The notes beneath the pieces were generated by a model. The model was given only the letters and a program-made list of their open reading frames with translations. It ran no database searches and had not been told where the DNA came from. From Desulfosporosinus lacus DSM 15449 (GTDB taxonomy: Bacteria; Bacillota; Desulfitobacteriia; Desulfitobacteriales; Desulfitobacteriaceae): a stretch of DNA of 64,000 nt. Numbering within the stretch: the first letter of the stretch is position 1; every line of letters begins with the position of its first letter. A program made the translations under genes and the position numbers. Below, in pieces: positions 38,306 through 46,941 of the stretch. The stretch spans positions 62,001 to 126,000 of the forward strand of contig NZ_FQXJ01000003.1 in NCBI RefSeq assembly GCF_900129935.1, written 5' to 3'.

Positions 38306-39007
38306 TTGTTAGGTACCGTCGTTAATACAGTAGCTATATTAATTGGAGGTCTGTTAGGACTATTATTCGGACAGACCTTACCTGATAAAATCAAAAAAAC
38401 CGTGATTCAAGGAATTGGGCTTGCAGTTTTGCTGATTGGGGTAAGTATGGCTTTGCAAACTAAAAACACTTTAGTAGTTATCGCAAGCTTGGTATTAGGT
38501 GGAATAGTAGGAGAATTAATAGACATAGAACAACAGCTGCAAAAATTTGGACAAATGCTTGAGCGCAAACTATCAAAGAATGGGCAAGCAGCAGGATTCA
38601 CAAAGGCATTTGTAACAGCGAGCTTAATATACTGTGTTGGCGCTATGGCTATTATGGGCGCATTTGAGAGCGGACTTACCGGCAATAACACAATACTTTA
38701 CGCGAAGGCAATGTTAGATGGAGTAACTGCATTGGTATTTGCTTCATCAATGGGAATTGGAGTATTAGCTTCTGCAATTCCAGTCTTCATATATCAAGGG
38801 TTGTTAACTCTTTCGGCTGGACTATTACAAGGAGTTCTATCGCCACAGGTCATTACTGAAATGGGTGCTACCGGAGGGTTACTAATTGTAGGAATTGGCC
38901 TAAATATTTTAGAAATAAAAGATATTAAAGTGGGCAATCTATTACCAGGATTGTTTATTGCTATTCCATTAACTGTTTTGTTCACCAGACTACATTTAGG
39001 CATGTAA
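38306..39007 (+). CDS. DUF554 family membrane protein
   Basis: This 233-residue protein has six to seven membrane segments and is typical of the DUF554 (YdfK/YqgA) family: MLGTVVNTVAILIGGLLGLLFG at the start, GELIDIEQQLQKFG after the second segment, and FVTASLIYCVGAMAIMGAFESGL in the middle. It is probably a transporter-like protein of unknown substrate. It starts at TTG with AAGGGAA six bases ahead, directly after the second parS. Confidence 0.88.
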   Translation: MLGTVVNTVAILIGGLLGLLFGQTLPDKIKKTVIQGIGLAVLLIGVSMALQTKNTLVVIASLVLGGIVGELIDIEQQLQKFGQMLERKLSKNGQAAGFTKAFVTASLIYCVGAMAIMGAFESGLTGNNTILYAKAMLDGVTALVFASSMGIGVLASAIPVFIYQGLLTLSAGLLQGVLSPQVITEMGATGGLLIVGIGLNILEIKDIKVGNLLPGLFIAIPLTVLFTRLHLGM

Positions 39008-39093
39008 GGATAATAAGTACAAAAGGCATTGTATATAATAAATATATTATTATTAGAAAGCTGGTTAAGTTGAAATTGAAAGGAAGTGAATAA

Positions 39094-39202
39094 ACCTGGT
39101 TTAAGGTAGTTAATTTAGGAAGTGAGAGGCTTTCAATCTACCACTTGTTTGGTCAACAAGGAGAAAATTGGAACATAAATGGTTTCAATTTAAAAACCAG
39201 GT
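39094..39202 (+). ncRNA. Candidate structured leader RNA (four helices) upstream of DUF4446
   Basis: ACCTGGTTT (39094-39102) and AAACCAGGT (39194-39202) form a nine-pair closing helix. Inside it lie GGTAG/CTACC (39105/39138) with its own inner hairpin, CTTGTT-TGGTC-AACAAG (39144-39160), and a ten-pair helix AAATTGGAAC/GTTTCAATTT with one G-U pair (39165-39191). Together these make a four-way junction. The 3' strand of the closing helix contains AGGT, the nearest Shine-Dalgarno-like sequence to the TTG at 39209. The structure was found by eye. It matches no riboswitch consensus I know. Confidence 0.4.
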
Positions 39203-39229
39203 AAATAATTGGCAATACTAGAGGGTATA

Positions 39230-39715
39230 ATGCCTTTATATTGGTGGGCTGTAAGTGTCTTAGCCGTTTTATTACTTATAGTGTTGATACTATCTATTGC
39301 AATATATCGTCGAATGAAACGTTTTGAAGGTTCATATATAAGCTTGCAGACGTTTATGAATGGACAACAAATGGATGAATTACTAAATGAGTATGTTCAT
39401 AAAGTTACTGAAATAGAGCGGAATGTTAATAGATGTAATGAAAGGCTTACTCCAATTGAACTAAAATTAAGGGCTAGCATAGATCGTGCCGAATTGCTGC
39501 GTTTTAGAGCCTTTGAAGATGTAGGCAGCGACTTAAGCTTTGCAGTAGCGTTCTTGAATCAAGACTGTAACGGACTAGTTATTAGCTCCATTTACAGCCG
39601 AGAGGAAGCAAGAATATATGCCAAACCGATTAATGGAGGACAGTCTGTCTACTCGCTTTCAGATGAAGAAAAAGAGGTTATATCAAAAGCGATGATAGGG
39701 CAACAAAAAGTCTAA
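39230..39715 (+). CDS. DUF4446 family protein
   Basis: This protein of about 161 residues has one N-terminal membrane segment (YWWAVSVLAVLLLIVLILSIAIY), a short coiled-coil (NEYVHKVTEIERNVNRCNERL) and the DUF4446 core RFRAFEDVGSDLSFAVAFLNQDCNGLVISSIYSREEARIYAKPI. Function is unknown. Genes of this family often sit near parB in Clostridia. I use the ATG at 39230 (GAGGG four bases ahead). A TTG at 39209 would add seven residues and would place its ribosome-binding site inside the preceding RNA helix. Confidence 0.85.
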   Translation: MPLYWWAVSVLAVLLLIVLILSIAIYRRMKRFEGSYISLQTFMNGQQMDELLNEYVHKVTEIERNVNRCNERLTPIELKLRASIDRAELLRFRAFEDVGSDLSFAVAFLNQDCNGLVISSIYSREEARIYAKPINGGQSVYSLSDEEKEVISKAMIGQQKV

Positions 39716-39729
39716 ATCATCTTTAATGC

Positions 39730-40296
39730 TTAAACACGTACTTTTAAGTAAGAACGAGTTATAAGAGAGCTGATATTTTCTGACAGTCGCCAGACTAAGT
39801 TGAGACGGGTATTTTGCAAAACCATATATTCCATGAATCCGCCCACATTAACAATGCCCGTCATGTGGGCTTCGCCTATTTCTGGAAGAGATTTATTAAC
39901 ACCTGACCCCGGTTTTAAAGGTCCATCCGCAAGTGTAATACAGCCGATAGAATCTAAACGTCCTAAACAGGCATCAACTGCAATAATGAATGGATTTGAA
40001 AAACTGTGTTGTATATTAAGTATGTTCTGTTCAAGATTAGTCGCATGTACAGGGTCATCTAAAGTACCATAGACATTAAGCTGAGGTAATTTAAGGCGTG
40101 AAAGGTGTGTGCCAATTAATGGGCCTAAAGCGTCACCCGTCGAGCGATCAGTTCCGATGCACAAAATAACAGTTGGGCGTTTCTGAGTGGAAACAAATAG
40201 ATCAGAAAGTCGCATCTCAAGTTTTGCTTTAGCAGTATAATCATCTACGTGGGCCTTAATTTTCTGAGTCTCAGTAAATAATGAAAATAAACTCAC
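39730..40296 (-). CDS. yyaC: YyaC family spore protease-like protein
   Basis: This 188-residue protein resembles the germination protease (GPR) fold. It has VILCIGTDRSTGDALGPLIG with conserved Asp residues, FIIAVDACLGRLDSIG, and KPGSGVNKSLPEIGEAHMTGIVNVGG. It is probably made in the forespore; in Bacillus yyaC also lies near spo0J. The GTG start has AAGGAGGT six bases ahead. It is one of the few genes on the right arm read against replication, convergent with the DUF4446 gene and only 14 bases from it. Confidence 0.9.
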   Translation of the reverse strand: MSLFSLFTETQKIKAHVDDYTAKAKLEMRLSDLFVSTQKRPTVILCIGTDRSTGDALGPLIGTHLSRLKLPQLNVYGTLDDPVHATNLEQNILNIQHSFSNPFIIAVDACLGRLDSIGCITLADGPLKPGSGVNKSLPEIGEAHMTGIVNVGGFMEYMVLQNTRLNLVWRLSENISSLITRSYLKVRV

Positions 40297-40421
40297 AAGC
40301 TACCTCCTTGCCTGAAATTGCTAAAAATATAGCATTCTCTAAATTATTTCCCAAAAGATATAATTTTTATGCATGAGATCCCTATTTCGGCCATAAGCAT
40401 GATGGCGAGGAGGGAGTAATC

Positions 40422-41456
40422 ATGCAGTGGAAAACGACATTTCAGGTAGCTGCAACCTATGTGGGAGCAGTCATGGGAGCTGGATTTGCCTCAGGACAAG
40501 AAATTCAGCAATTTTTTGCCCGCTTTGGTTATTGGGGCTTAGCAGGAGTTGTTCTTAGTTCCGTGCTTTTTTCGTTACTAGGATGTGGCATGTTAGACTT
40601 GCAAATTCGTTGGGAAATCACATCCTACAATGAATTTTTTGCCTATTTATTAGGCCCGCGTTTGGGTAGATGGGCAGACATGCTCGTAAGTGTCCTCTTA
40701 TTTGTAGGAATGCTGGCAATGATATCTGGAAGTGGAGCTCTATTTTACGAGTATTTTGGCTTCTCTAGATGGTTAGGTATTCTCTTGACAGGCTGTGTCA
40801 TAGCACTGGCATTATGGCATCGCGGAGAAGGAGTATTATGGATAAACTCAGTCCTTATACCCTTGAAGTTTATTTTTTGCTTAGGAATTGCTACAGCTGC
40901 GATTTTTATCACGACTTCGCGAGACAGCGAACCTATAGTAATGCTCGCAAATCCCATTGTGAGTAATTGGGTGGTCTCCGCCATCTTATACGTGTCATTT
41001 AATGTAACTTTAGCCATGGTGGTATTTGCATCGCTGGGGCGAGAGATTCAAAAGGCTGGTGCACGCTTGGGAGCAATCGTAGGAGGGATAGCTCTAGGGC
41101 TATTTGCATTCTCTATAGGAGCGTCTTTACTTCGTTTTCCAGATATATTAGGTCTAGAAATACCTATGGTTGGAATTGCAGGTAAGTTAGGAGATTGGCC
41201 AGCCTTTTTCTACGTCGTTGTCTTATGGTTAGCAATGATTACGGCGGCAGTAGGTAATGGTTATAGCCTTATCAGCAGGGTGGTTGATTTTGGAAGGTTA
41301 AGCTATGGTAAGGCAACGCTCATATTATTTATTCTCCTCTTACCGATAGCGGGGGTTAAATTCTCCCAGATTGTACAACTGGTATATCCTCTGTTTGGCT
41401 ATTTGGGTCTTGTTTTTATGCCGACAATTCTGTATTTCTGGAGAAGGGGTTATTAA
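40422..41456 (+). CDS. YkvI-type membrane transporter
   Basis: This 344-residue protein has ten hydrophobic segments and begins with a LeuT/APC-like first helix (ATYVGAVMGAGFASGQEIQQFF), where the unwound GAGFASGQE stretch would line the substrate site. This start is characteristic of the YkvI family. The substrate is unknown. GGAGGGAG precedes the ATG. Confidence 0.85.
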   Translation: MQWKTTFQVAATYVGAVMGAGFASGQEIQQFFARFGYWGLAGVVLSSVLFSLLGCGMLDLQIRWEITSYNEFFAYLLGPRLGRWADMLVSVLLFVGMLAMISGSGALFYEYFGFSRWLGILLTGCVIALALWHRGEGVLWINSVLIPLKFIFCLGIATAAIFITTSRDSEPIVMLANPIVSNWVVSAILYVSFNVTLAMVVFASLGREIQKAGARLGAIVGGIALGLFAFSIGASLLRFPDILGLEIPMVGIAGKLGDWPAFFYVVVLWLAMITAAVGNGYSLISRVVDFGRLSYGKATLILFILLLPIAGVKFSQIVQLVYPLFGYLGLVFMPTILYFWRRGY

Positions 41457-41531
41457 TTGACAAAAAAAGAGATTTGCTTTACAAGTATAATTTTTGCTAT
41501 AGTAGATTAGGTACATCAGGATGATAATCAG

Positions 41532-41561
41532 TTGTTTACATATTGTGTTATAGAATATAAT
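41532..41561 (+). promoter_or_regulatory. Promoter of the TPR-selB genes
   Basis: TTGTTT and a perfect TATAAT are separated by 18 bases. The likely start lies about 25 bases before the TPR gene's ribosome-binding site. A small TGCC-AAAC-GGCA hairpin follows at about 41565. Confidence 0.6.
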
Positions 41562-41597
41562 TGTTGCCAAACGGCACGATGACAAAGGGTGAGCCTA

Positions 41598-42074
41598 TTG
41601 AAATCTTTATATGATAGAGCATTAGATCATTTGGAAGCACGAGACTATGATGAGGCTGAAGCAACCCTGAAAGAATATCTTAGTAAAAATCCAACCGATG
41701 CAATGGCTTATAATAAACTAGGTGTTGCTTTGGCCAAAAAGCTACACCGTAATGAGGCAAAGCAATGCTTCAAAGAAGCATTGAATCACGATTCTAGGCT
41801 TGTACATGCCTTAAATAACCTGGGTAATGTTGCTCGGGAAGAGGGGGATTTAGAACAAGCAGTGGCATATTATCAGAAAGCGATTCACATTAATCCTGAT
41901 TATTCGCTGCCCCATAATAATTTAAGCGTAGTATACAAGCAACTCCACCGTTATGGAGATTTTATTTGTGAGATAAAAACAGCAAAACGATTAGAAAATA
42001 AGAAGGCTCTTAATCCTAAAGAACAAACCTTCACGAGTTGGCTTAAAGAATTGTGGTCTAAGAGACGTAAGTGA
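41598..42074 (+). CDS. Tetratricopeptide repeat protein
   Basis: This protein of about 158 residues has three to four TPR units: DYDEAEATLKEYLSKNPTDAMAYNKLG, HRNEAKQCFKEALNHDSR and GDLEQAVAYYQKAIHINPDYSLPHNNLS. It is a scaffold for protein-protein contact with no catalytic motif and ends in a basic tail. The TTG at 41598 has AAAGGG eight bases ahead. A GTG at 41589 lies too close to that site. It is about 100 bases upstream of selB. Confidence 0.85.
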   Translation: MKSLYDRALDHLEARDYDEAEATLKEYLSKNPTDAMAYNKLGVALAKKLHRNEAKQCFKEALNHDSRLVHALNNLGNVAREEGDLEQAVAYYQKAIHINPDYSLPHNNLSVVYKQLHRYGDFICEIKTAKRLENKKALNPKEQTFTSWLKELWSKRRK

Positions 42075-42177
42075 ACTCGTTCAACTAAAGCTAAACATAG
42101 AGACTATGTCACCCAAGCAAAACATGGAATACCCTCATATAGAAGTGGGTTTCATGAACTGGATAAGGGGAAAGAAA

Positions 42178-44073
42178 ATGGATGAACGACATTATTTAGT
42201 AGGGACCGCTGGGCATGTGGATCACGGTAAAACACAGTTAATTCGGGCTCTTTCCGGTATGGATACAGACCGTCTTAAAGAAGAAAAACAACGTGGTATC
42301 TCTATCGAACTTGGTTTTGCACATATGTTGTTGCCAAGCGGAAGGCAAGTCGGGATGATTGATGTTCCTGGGCATGAACGCTTTGTTCGTCAGATGTTGG
42401 CAGGGGCAAGCGGCATGGACATTGTGTTACTTGTCATTGCGGCTGACGAAGGGATTATGCCCCAAACCCAAGAACATTTGGATATTTTAACATTGTTGGG
42501 GATACCCCGAGGGATTGTAGTTCTAAACAAAACAGACCTTGTGGATGAAGATTGGCTTGAACTGATGGCAGAAGAGGTCCACGAAAAACTTAAAAAAACC
42601 GCATTTAACCAGGCACAAATATGCCGTGTTTCTGCTCAAACAGGTGAAGGTATAGATGAACTCCGAAAAACAATTGATGATTTATTATCTGAAGTAGAAA
42701 GTAAAAAATCGACTGGTCCAGTGAGAATGCCAATTGACAGGGTTTTTAGCATTCAAGGTTTTGGTACAGTTGTGACAGGAACCTTGCATAGTGGCATTAT
42801 GGAATTAGGCCAAGAGCTGGCAATTGAGCCTAGCCACCTAATTGCTAAGGTGCGTTCACTGCAAGTTTATAAAAATAAAGTAAGCTCTGCAGGAGCTGGA
42901 CAAAGGGTAGCCGTAAATCTTGCCGGAGTAGATGTTGCAGAAGTTGATCGAGGTTCAGTTCTTGTAAAACCAAAGACATTTAAAGTAGGGAAGATTTTAG
43001 ATTTAAAAATAACAAATCTTCCTTCCGCAGAAAAGCCCTTAGTCCAAAGACAGCGAGTTCGTTTCCATCTTGGGACAACAGAGGTTTTAGGACGGATACA
43101 TCTTTTGGAACAGGAAACAATCCCCCCGGGGGAGGAGGGTTTCGCCCAAATACTGCTTGAAGAATCCGTTCTTGCTGCGCCAGGCGACCGTTTTGTGTTA
43201 AGGTTTTATTCGCCTACTCATACAATTGCTGGCGGTAAAATTCTGAGCGTAGCAGAGTTTAAGTCAAAACGGTTTAAAGAAAGTGTATTGGACCAAATGA
43301 GGGTTAAGGACCAAGGGGATCCGCTTGACCTTTTAGAAAGAGAGATGAACGAACCTAGAAGCGTTGCAGATCTTGCTGTTCGCTTGCACGTAAATTCAGC
43401 TGATTTAGAAGATAATCTTAAATCTCTAGAAGAATCAGAACGATCGGAAATTTGGATGGAAGATGACGTCTGTCTCTACTGGGGAAAGGCGTCTGCAGAA
43501 GCTTGGAGGTCAAAACTAATTGGGGTTGTAAGGGCGCACGAAGAGGAATACCCCTTGCGGGGAGGGATCAGCAGAGAGGAATTAAAAACACGCCTCGGAA
43601 TAACTTGGACACACCGACGTTGGCAAACGATTCTAGAGCAAGGAGATGCACGTAACTTTTATCGTATTTCTGGGAGCAAAGTTAGAACAAACGAAGGAGT
43701 GCAACTTCCTCCTGAAGTTATTAAACGACTTGATGAATTACGAGCCATTTGGCAAAACGTCAAACTAATGCCGCCTGAATTAGGAACAGTATCTGAAACA
43801 TGTGGAATACCCAAGGCGGAGATACAAGAATACGCTGGGTATTTATGTGAGCAAGGAGAATGGGTCTCTATCACTGGATTCTATTTTAGAATTGATGATA
43901 TTCAACAGGCTAAGTTAAGTTTGTTAGAGGTTTTAAAACTAAAAGGGGAAGTTGGAGTCGCTGAGGTTCGAGAGTTATGGGAAACATCTCGAAAATATAC
44001 AGTCCCTTTACTAGAGTATTTTGATCAACAACGCTTAACACAACGTAAGGGAGATAAAAGAACTCTCTATTGA
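42178..44073 (+). CDS. selB: Selenocysteine-specific elongation factor SelB
   Basis: This 631-residue GTPase carries Sec-tRNA-Sec to the ribosome at UGA codons marked by a SECIS hairpin. The G domain has [33 protein letters not shown] and NKTDLV, with IELGFA typical of SelB rather than EF-Tu. EF-Tu-like domains II and III follow. The C-terminal third is made of winged-helix units that bind SECIS RNA. The open frame extends 24 codons upstream. The ATG at 42178 has AGGGG seven bases ahead and gives [19 protein letters not shown]. The matching tRNA-Sec lies 7 kb away; selA and selD are not in the window. Confidence 0.96.
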   Translation: MDERHYLVGTAGHVDHGKTQLIRALSGMDTDRLKEEKQRGISIELGFAHMLLPSGRQVGMIDVPGHERFVRQMLAGASGMDIVLLVIAADEGIMPQTQEHLDILTLLGIPRGIVVLNKTDLVDEDWLELMAEEVHEKLKKTAFNQAQICRVSAQTGEGIDELRKTIDDLLSEVESKKSTGPVRMPIDRVFSIQGFGTVVTGTLHSGIMELGQELAIEPSHLIAKVRSLQVYKNKVSSAGAGQRVAVNLAGVDVAEVDRGSVLVKPKTFKVGKILDLKITNLPSAEKPLVQRQRVRFHLGTTEVLGRIHLLEQETIPPGEEGFAQILLEESVLAAPGDRFVLRFYSPTHTIAGGKILSVAEFKSKRFKESVLDQMRVKDQGDPLDLLEREMNEPRSVADLAVRLHVNSADLEDNLKSLEESERSEIWMEDDVCLYWGKASAEAWRSKLIGVVRAHEEEYPLRGGISREELKTRLGITWTHRRWQTILEQGDARNFYRISGSKVRTNEGVQLPPEVIKRLDELRAIWQNVKLMPPELGTVSETCGIPKAEIQEYAGYLCEQGEWVSITGFYFRIDDIQQAKLSLLEVLKLKGEVGVAEVRELWETSRKYTVPLLEYFDQQRLTQRKGDKRTLY

Positions 44074-44107
44074 TTAGTTATTTTGAACATAAAGAAATAA
44101 ATCATAT

Positions 44108-44150
44108 AGAGTAAACAGGCTTTTGAATTAAGGCTGCTTACTCTTTCTTA
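44108..44150 (+). terminator. Terminator after selB
   Basis: AGAGTAA and TTACTCT pair across a loop that contains a further partial helix, followed by TTCTT. It is weaker than other terminators in the window. Confidence 0.55.
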
Positions 44151-44246
44151 ATTTACTTAAGAATCTAGTTAACTCACTCAGATCAAGTCCTAATAATTAC
44201 CAATTATATAGCTATTAAAATTAGCGATACTTTATATGGTAATAGC

Positions 44247-44275
44247 TTGTCAAATGGTATTATAATATATAGAAT
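44247..44275 (+). promoter_or_regulatory. Promoter of the liv leader RNA
   Basis: TTGTCA is followed by exactly 17 bases and TAGAAT. A second TTGACA (44365-44370) downstream has no convincing -10 element. Confidence 0.55.
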
Positions 44276-44281
44276 ATATAA

Positions 44282-44357
44282 TTAGAGGTTTGTTATCTAA
44301 CAGCCTCTGACTCAAGGGTACCCCGATCAATAGAGTTGTCATATGATTGGGGTTTTA
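44282..44357 (+). ncRNA. Short terminated leader or small RNA before livJ/K
   Basis: Two structures follow the promoter. One is a hairpin AGAGG..TGTTA-TC-TAACA..CCTCT (44284-44308). The other is an intrinsic terminator CCCCGATCA/TGATTGGGG followed by TTTT (44321-44357). The transcript would be about 75 bases and would stop 165 bases before livJ/K, so it is either an attenuator or a separate small RNA. No T-box sequence is present. Between 44358 and 44523 there is an A/G-rich leader with a perfect GGAGGTGA site ahead of a nine-codon TTG frame. Confidence 0.45.
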
Positions 44358-44523
44358 TTAATAGTTGACAAGTTAAATTCAGCGGGGGCATTTCAATTTG
44401 GAGGTGAATTGAGGAAAAGAAATCAAATTAGAACATAAGAATACAGATAAATTCTTTAAAGGGCGGAAAAGAAGATCGAAAAAGAAAGGCCGATAAATGG
44501 CCTATATAGAGAGGGGTATAAAG

Positions 44524-45687
44524 ATGAGACGAATGTTTTCAATAGCGACTGCAGCCTTATTAAGTCTTGCTCTCGTAACTGGTTGCGGAGCAACTGGCGG
44601 ACAAAAGTCAGCCGAAGTTATTAAGGTTGGTGGAAACTTAGAGCTTAGTGGAGGGGCAGCTGCTTTTGGACAATATGCTGAGAAAGCTATTAAGTTAGCG
44701 TTTGATCAGCAAAATGCTAAAGGCGGAGTACTTGGAAAGCAATTAGAATACGTATCCGCGGATAATAAGTCTGACCCTGGAGAATCGACCGTAGCTTCAA
44801 CTAAGCTAGCAACACAAAATAAAGTAGTTGCCATACTTGGACCTATGACAAGTGGAAATACTTTAGCTGCTGTCCAAGTGGTCACAGATAGCAAAGTTCC
44901 TTTGATAACTCCAACAGGAACATCGGACAATGTTACATTTGAAAACGGAAAAGTAAAACCATGGATCTTCCGGGCCTGCTTTATTGACCCTTTCCAAGGT
45001 CAAGTAGCCGCTAATTTTGCAACGGATACACTTAAAGCAAAGACCGCTGCCATTTTTATTGACCAAAAGGGGGATTACTCCAAAGGTTTAGCTACTTCTT
45101 TCAAGGAGAATTTCGAAAAATCAGGCGGTAAAATTGTTGAAGAAGAACAGTATGTTGCTGGCAGTGATTTAGATTTCCGTGCCACCTTGGTACGTATCAA
45201 AGCTTCTAATCCAGATGTAGTCTTTGTCCCTGGATATTATCAAGAAGTCGGACTAATCGTTAAGCAAGCTCGTGAAATGGAGATGAAGCAAACATTCATG
45301 GGCGGAGATGGTTGGGGCTCCCCTCAATTAGTGGACGTTGCTGGAGCAGCAGCTCTCGAGAATACTTATTATGTCAATCACGGAGCAATGGATGATCCAG
45401 GAATGACCCAATTTATTAAAGACTTCAAAGAAAAATATAGTTCCGAACCCGATACCTTTGCGGCGTTGGGCTATGATACGGCAAACCTCTTAATTAAGGC
45501 GATCGAGAATGCTGGGGGTACAGAATCCGAAAAGTTGAGGAGTGCTCTGGAAAACATGAAGGGCTTCCAAGGCATCAGTGGAGAATTGAATGTAGATCCA
45601 GCGACCCACAACCCAGTCAAAAGTGCCGCCATCTTGCAATTCAAAGACGGCAAGAGTGTATTTATGACAAAGGTAAATCCAAAATAA
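44524..45687 (+). CDS. livK: Branched-chain amino-acid ABC transporter, substrate-binding lipoprotein
   Basis: This 387-residue periplasmic-binding-type (LivJ/LivK) protein is anchored as a lipoprotein: the signal MRRMFSIATAALLSLALVTGC ends in the lipobox VTGC. The mature part has GGNLELSGGAAAFGQYAEKA, AILGPMTSGNTLA and PLITPTGTSDNV, typical of leucine/isoleucine/valine-binding proteins. An open frame starts nine codons earlier; the ATG at 44524 has GAGAGGGG ahead. It heads the liv gene set but is separated from livH by a terminator and a repeat, so the binding protein can be made in excess. Confidence 0.95.
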   Translation: MRRMFSIATAALLSLALVTGCGATGGQKSAEVIKVGGNLELSGGAAAFGQYAEKAIKLAFDQQNAKGGVLGKQLEYVSADNKSDPGESTVASTKLATQNKVVAILGPMTSGNTLAAVQVVTDSKVPLITPTGTSDNVTFENGKVKPWIFRACFIDPFQGQVAANFATDTLKAKTAAIFIDQKGDYSKGLATSFKENFEKSGGKIVEEEQYVAGSDLDFRATLVRIKASNPDVVFVPGYYQEVGLIVKQAREMEMKQTFMGGDGWGSPQLVDVAGAAALENTYYVNHGAMDDPGMTQFIKDFKEKYSSEPDTFAALGYDTANLLIKAIENAGGTESEKLRSALENMKGFQGISGELNVDPATHNPVKSAAILQFKDGKSVFMTKVNPK

Positions 45688-45746
45688 TAACCGAACTTTA
45701 GTAAAACTTATCTAACCATCGGATAAAGTCACAATTGTTACACAAA

Positions 45747-45778
45747 GAAGGAGGGAGGACAAACCCTCCCTCCTTTTT
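45747..45778 (+). terminator. Terminator after the liv binding-protein gene
   Basis: AAGGAGGGAGG and CCTCCCTCCTT form an 11-pair G/C-rich stem followed by TTTTT. Confidence 0.93.
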
Positions 45779-45876
45779 GTAGAAAGTCAGACTCCCATGC
45801 CGGCATGTGGTACACCTGACGGATGGAGAACTTCTCACTAAGATCTATATTATTATAGAGTTTTCCATGAATGAAA

Positions 45877-45909
45877 AGTATAAACTGACTGTACCAGTCA
45901 GTTTATACT
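45877..45909. repeat. Perfect 15-bp inverted repeat (hairpin)
   Basis: AGTATAAACTGACTG and its exact inverse are separated only by TAC. Only two T follow on the plus strand, so termination is unlikely. A separate 12-bp palindrome, CATGCCGGCATG, lies at 45796-45807. Both sit in the gene-free stretch between livK and livH. Confidence 0.8.
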
Positions 45910-45914
45910 TTCTG

Positions 45915-45992
45915 AGAGGTCCCTTCTCGCTTTCCATGACGGCGTTACAAAACTCAAACATCTTGTTCAAGTCATGGCAGGTATCTGTTAAT
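45915..45992 (+). repeat. Dispersed intergenic repeat, copy F (partial)
   Basis: GAGGTCCCTTCTCGC, CCATGACGGCGT, the hairpin CTCAAACATCTTGTTCAAG and TCATGGCAGGT appear in the same order as in copy D, and the copy then stops. It lies directly before livH. Confidence 0.6.
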
Positions 45993-46041
45993 TGCGCAAG
46001 TCATATTCTTTAATAGTTATTCGGAGTTGGGAGTTGAAAAG

Positions 46042-46932
46042 ATGGGAAATGTAACTGAGCAAGTATTGCAACAGATAGTGAATGGTCTTTCGCTAGGAAG
46101 TATCTACGCTTTAGTTGCTCTAGGCTATACCATGGTCTACGGTATTATTAAGCTTATAAACTTCGCTCACGGCGATGTAATGATGGTCGGAGCCTATGCC
46201 GGATGGTTTGCGACAACGACATTACATTTGTCGTTTATTCCAGCGTTACTTATAGCAATGGTTGTAAGCGCAATCCTTGGCGTGTTGATTGAACGGATCG
46301 CTTATAAACCTTTGCGCAACGCTACACGGATTGCATCATTGATTACGGCTATTGGAGTTTCGTTTTTCTTGGAATATGGGGGAATGTTAGTTGTATCTCC
46401 TCAGATGCGTACTTATCCTCCTGTTTTTCCCGATACGATTTGGAATGTCGGTGGGATTATCATTAAATATGGCGATATCGTCATGATTCTTACCTCGATC
46501 ATTCTTATGATACTTTTACATGTCATTGTAAAGTATTCAAAGATAGGAAAAGCAATGCGTGCGGTATCTTTTGATAATGAAGCAGCCTTGTTAATGGGGA
46601 TCAATGTAAACAACACGATTTCAGCGACTTTTGCAATCGGATCTGCACTTGCCGCTGCAGCTGGGGTACTAATGGGGGTATACTTTAATACCATTAATCC
46701 TTTGATGGGAATCATCCCTGGACTTAAGGCGTTTGTGGCTGCAGTCCTAGGGGGTATCGGGATTATTCCAGGTGCAATGGTCGGAGGATTCTTCTTAGGG
46801 CTTACAGAATCCTTTGTCAGCGGTCTGGGAGCCTCGACTTGGCGGGATGCGGTAGCATTTCTAATTCTAATTCTTGTTCTCATCATTAAGCCAAGCGGGC
46901 TCTTTGGTAAGAACATCCGTGAGAAAGTGTAG
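46042..46932 (+). CDS. livH: Branched-chain amino-acid ABC transporter permease LivH
   Basis: This 296-residue membrane subunit has about eight segments. The family signature is GLSLGSIYALVALGYTMVYGIIKLINFAHGD near the start, and GLKAFVAAVLGGIGIIPGAMVGG is the ATPase-contact loop. The open frame begins five codons earlier; the ATG at 46042 has GGAG eight bases ahead. Ten bases separate it from livM. Confidence 0.95.
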   Translation: MGNVTEQVLQQIVNGLSLGSIYALVALGYTMVYGIIKLINFAHGDVMMVGAYAGWFATTTLHLSFIPALLIAMVVSAILGVLIERIAYKPLRNATRIASLITAIGVSFFLEYGGMLVVSPQMRTYPPVFPDTIWNVGGIIIKYGDIVMILTSIILMILLHVIVKYSKIGKAMRAVSFDNEAALLMGINVNNTISATFAIGSALAAAAGVLMGVYFNTINPLMGIIPGLKAFVAAVLGGIGIIPGAMVGGFFLGLTESFVSGLGASTWRDAVAFLILILVLIIKPSGLFGKNIREKV

Positions 46933-46941
46933 GTGACAAAC

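Noticed and set aside
44282-44523. T-box riboswitch for branched-chain amino acids
   Set aside because: No T-box sequence or specifier-loop layout is visible; only a hairpin and a terminator are present.
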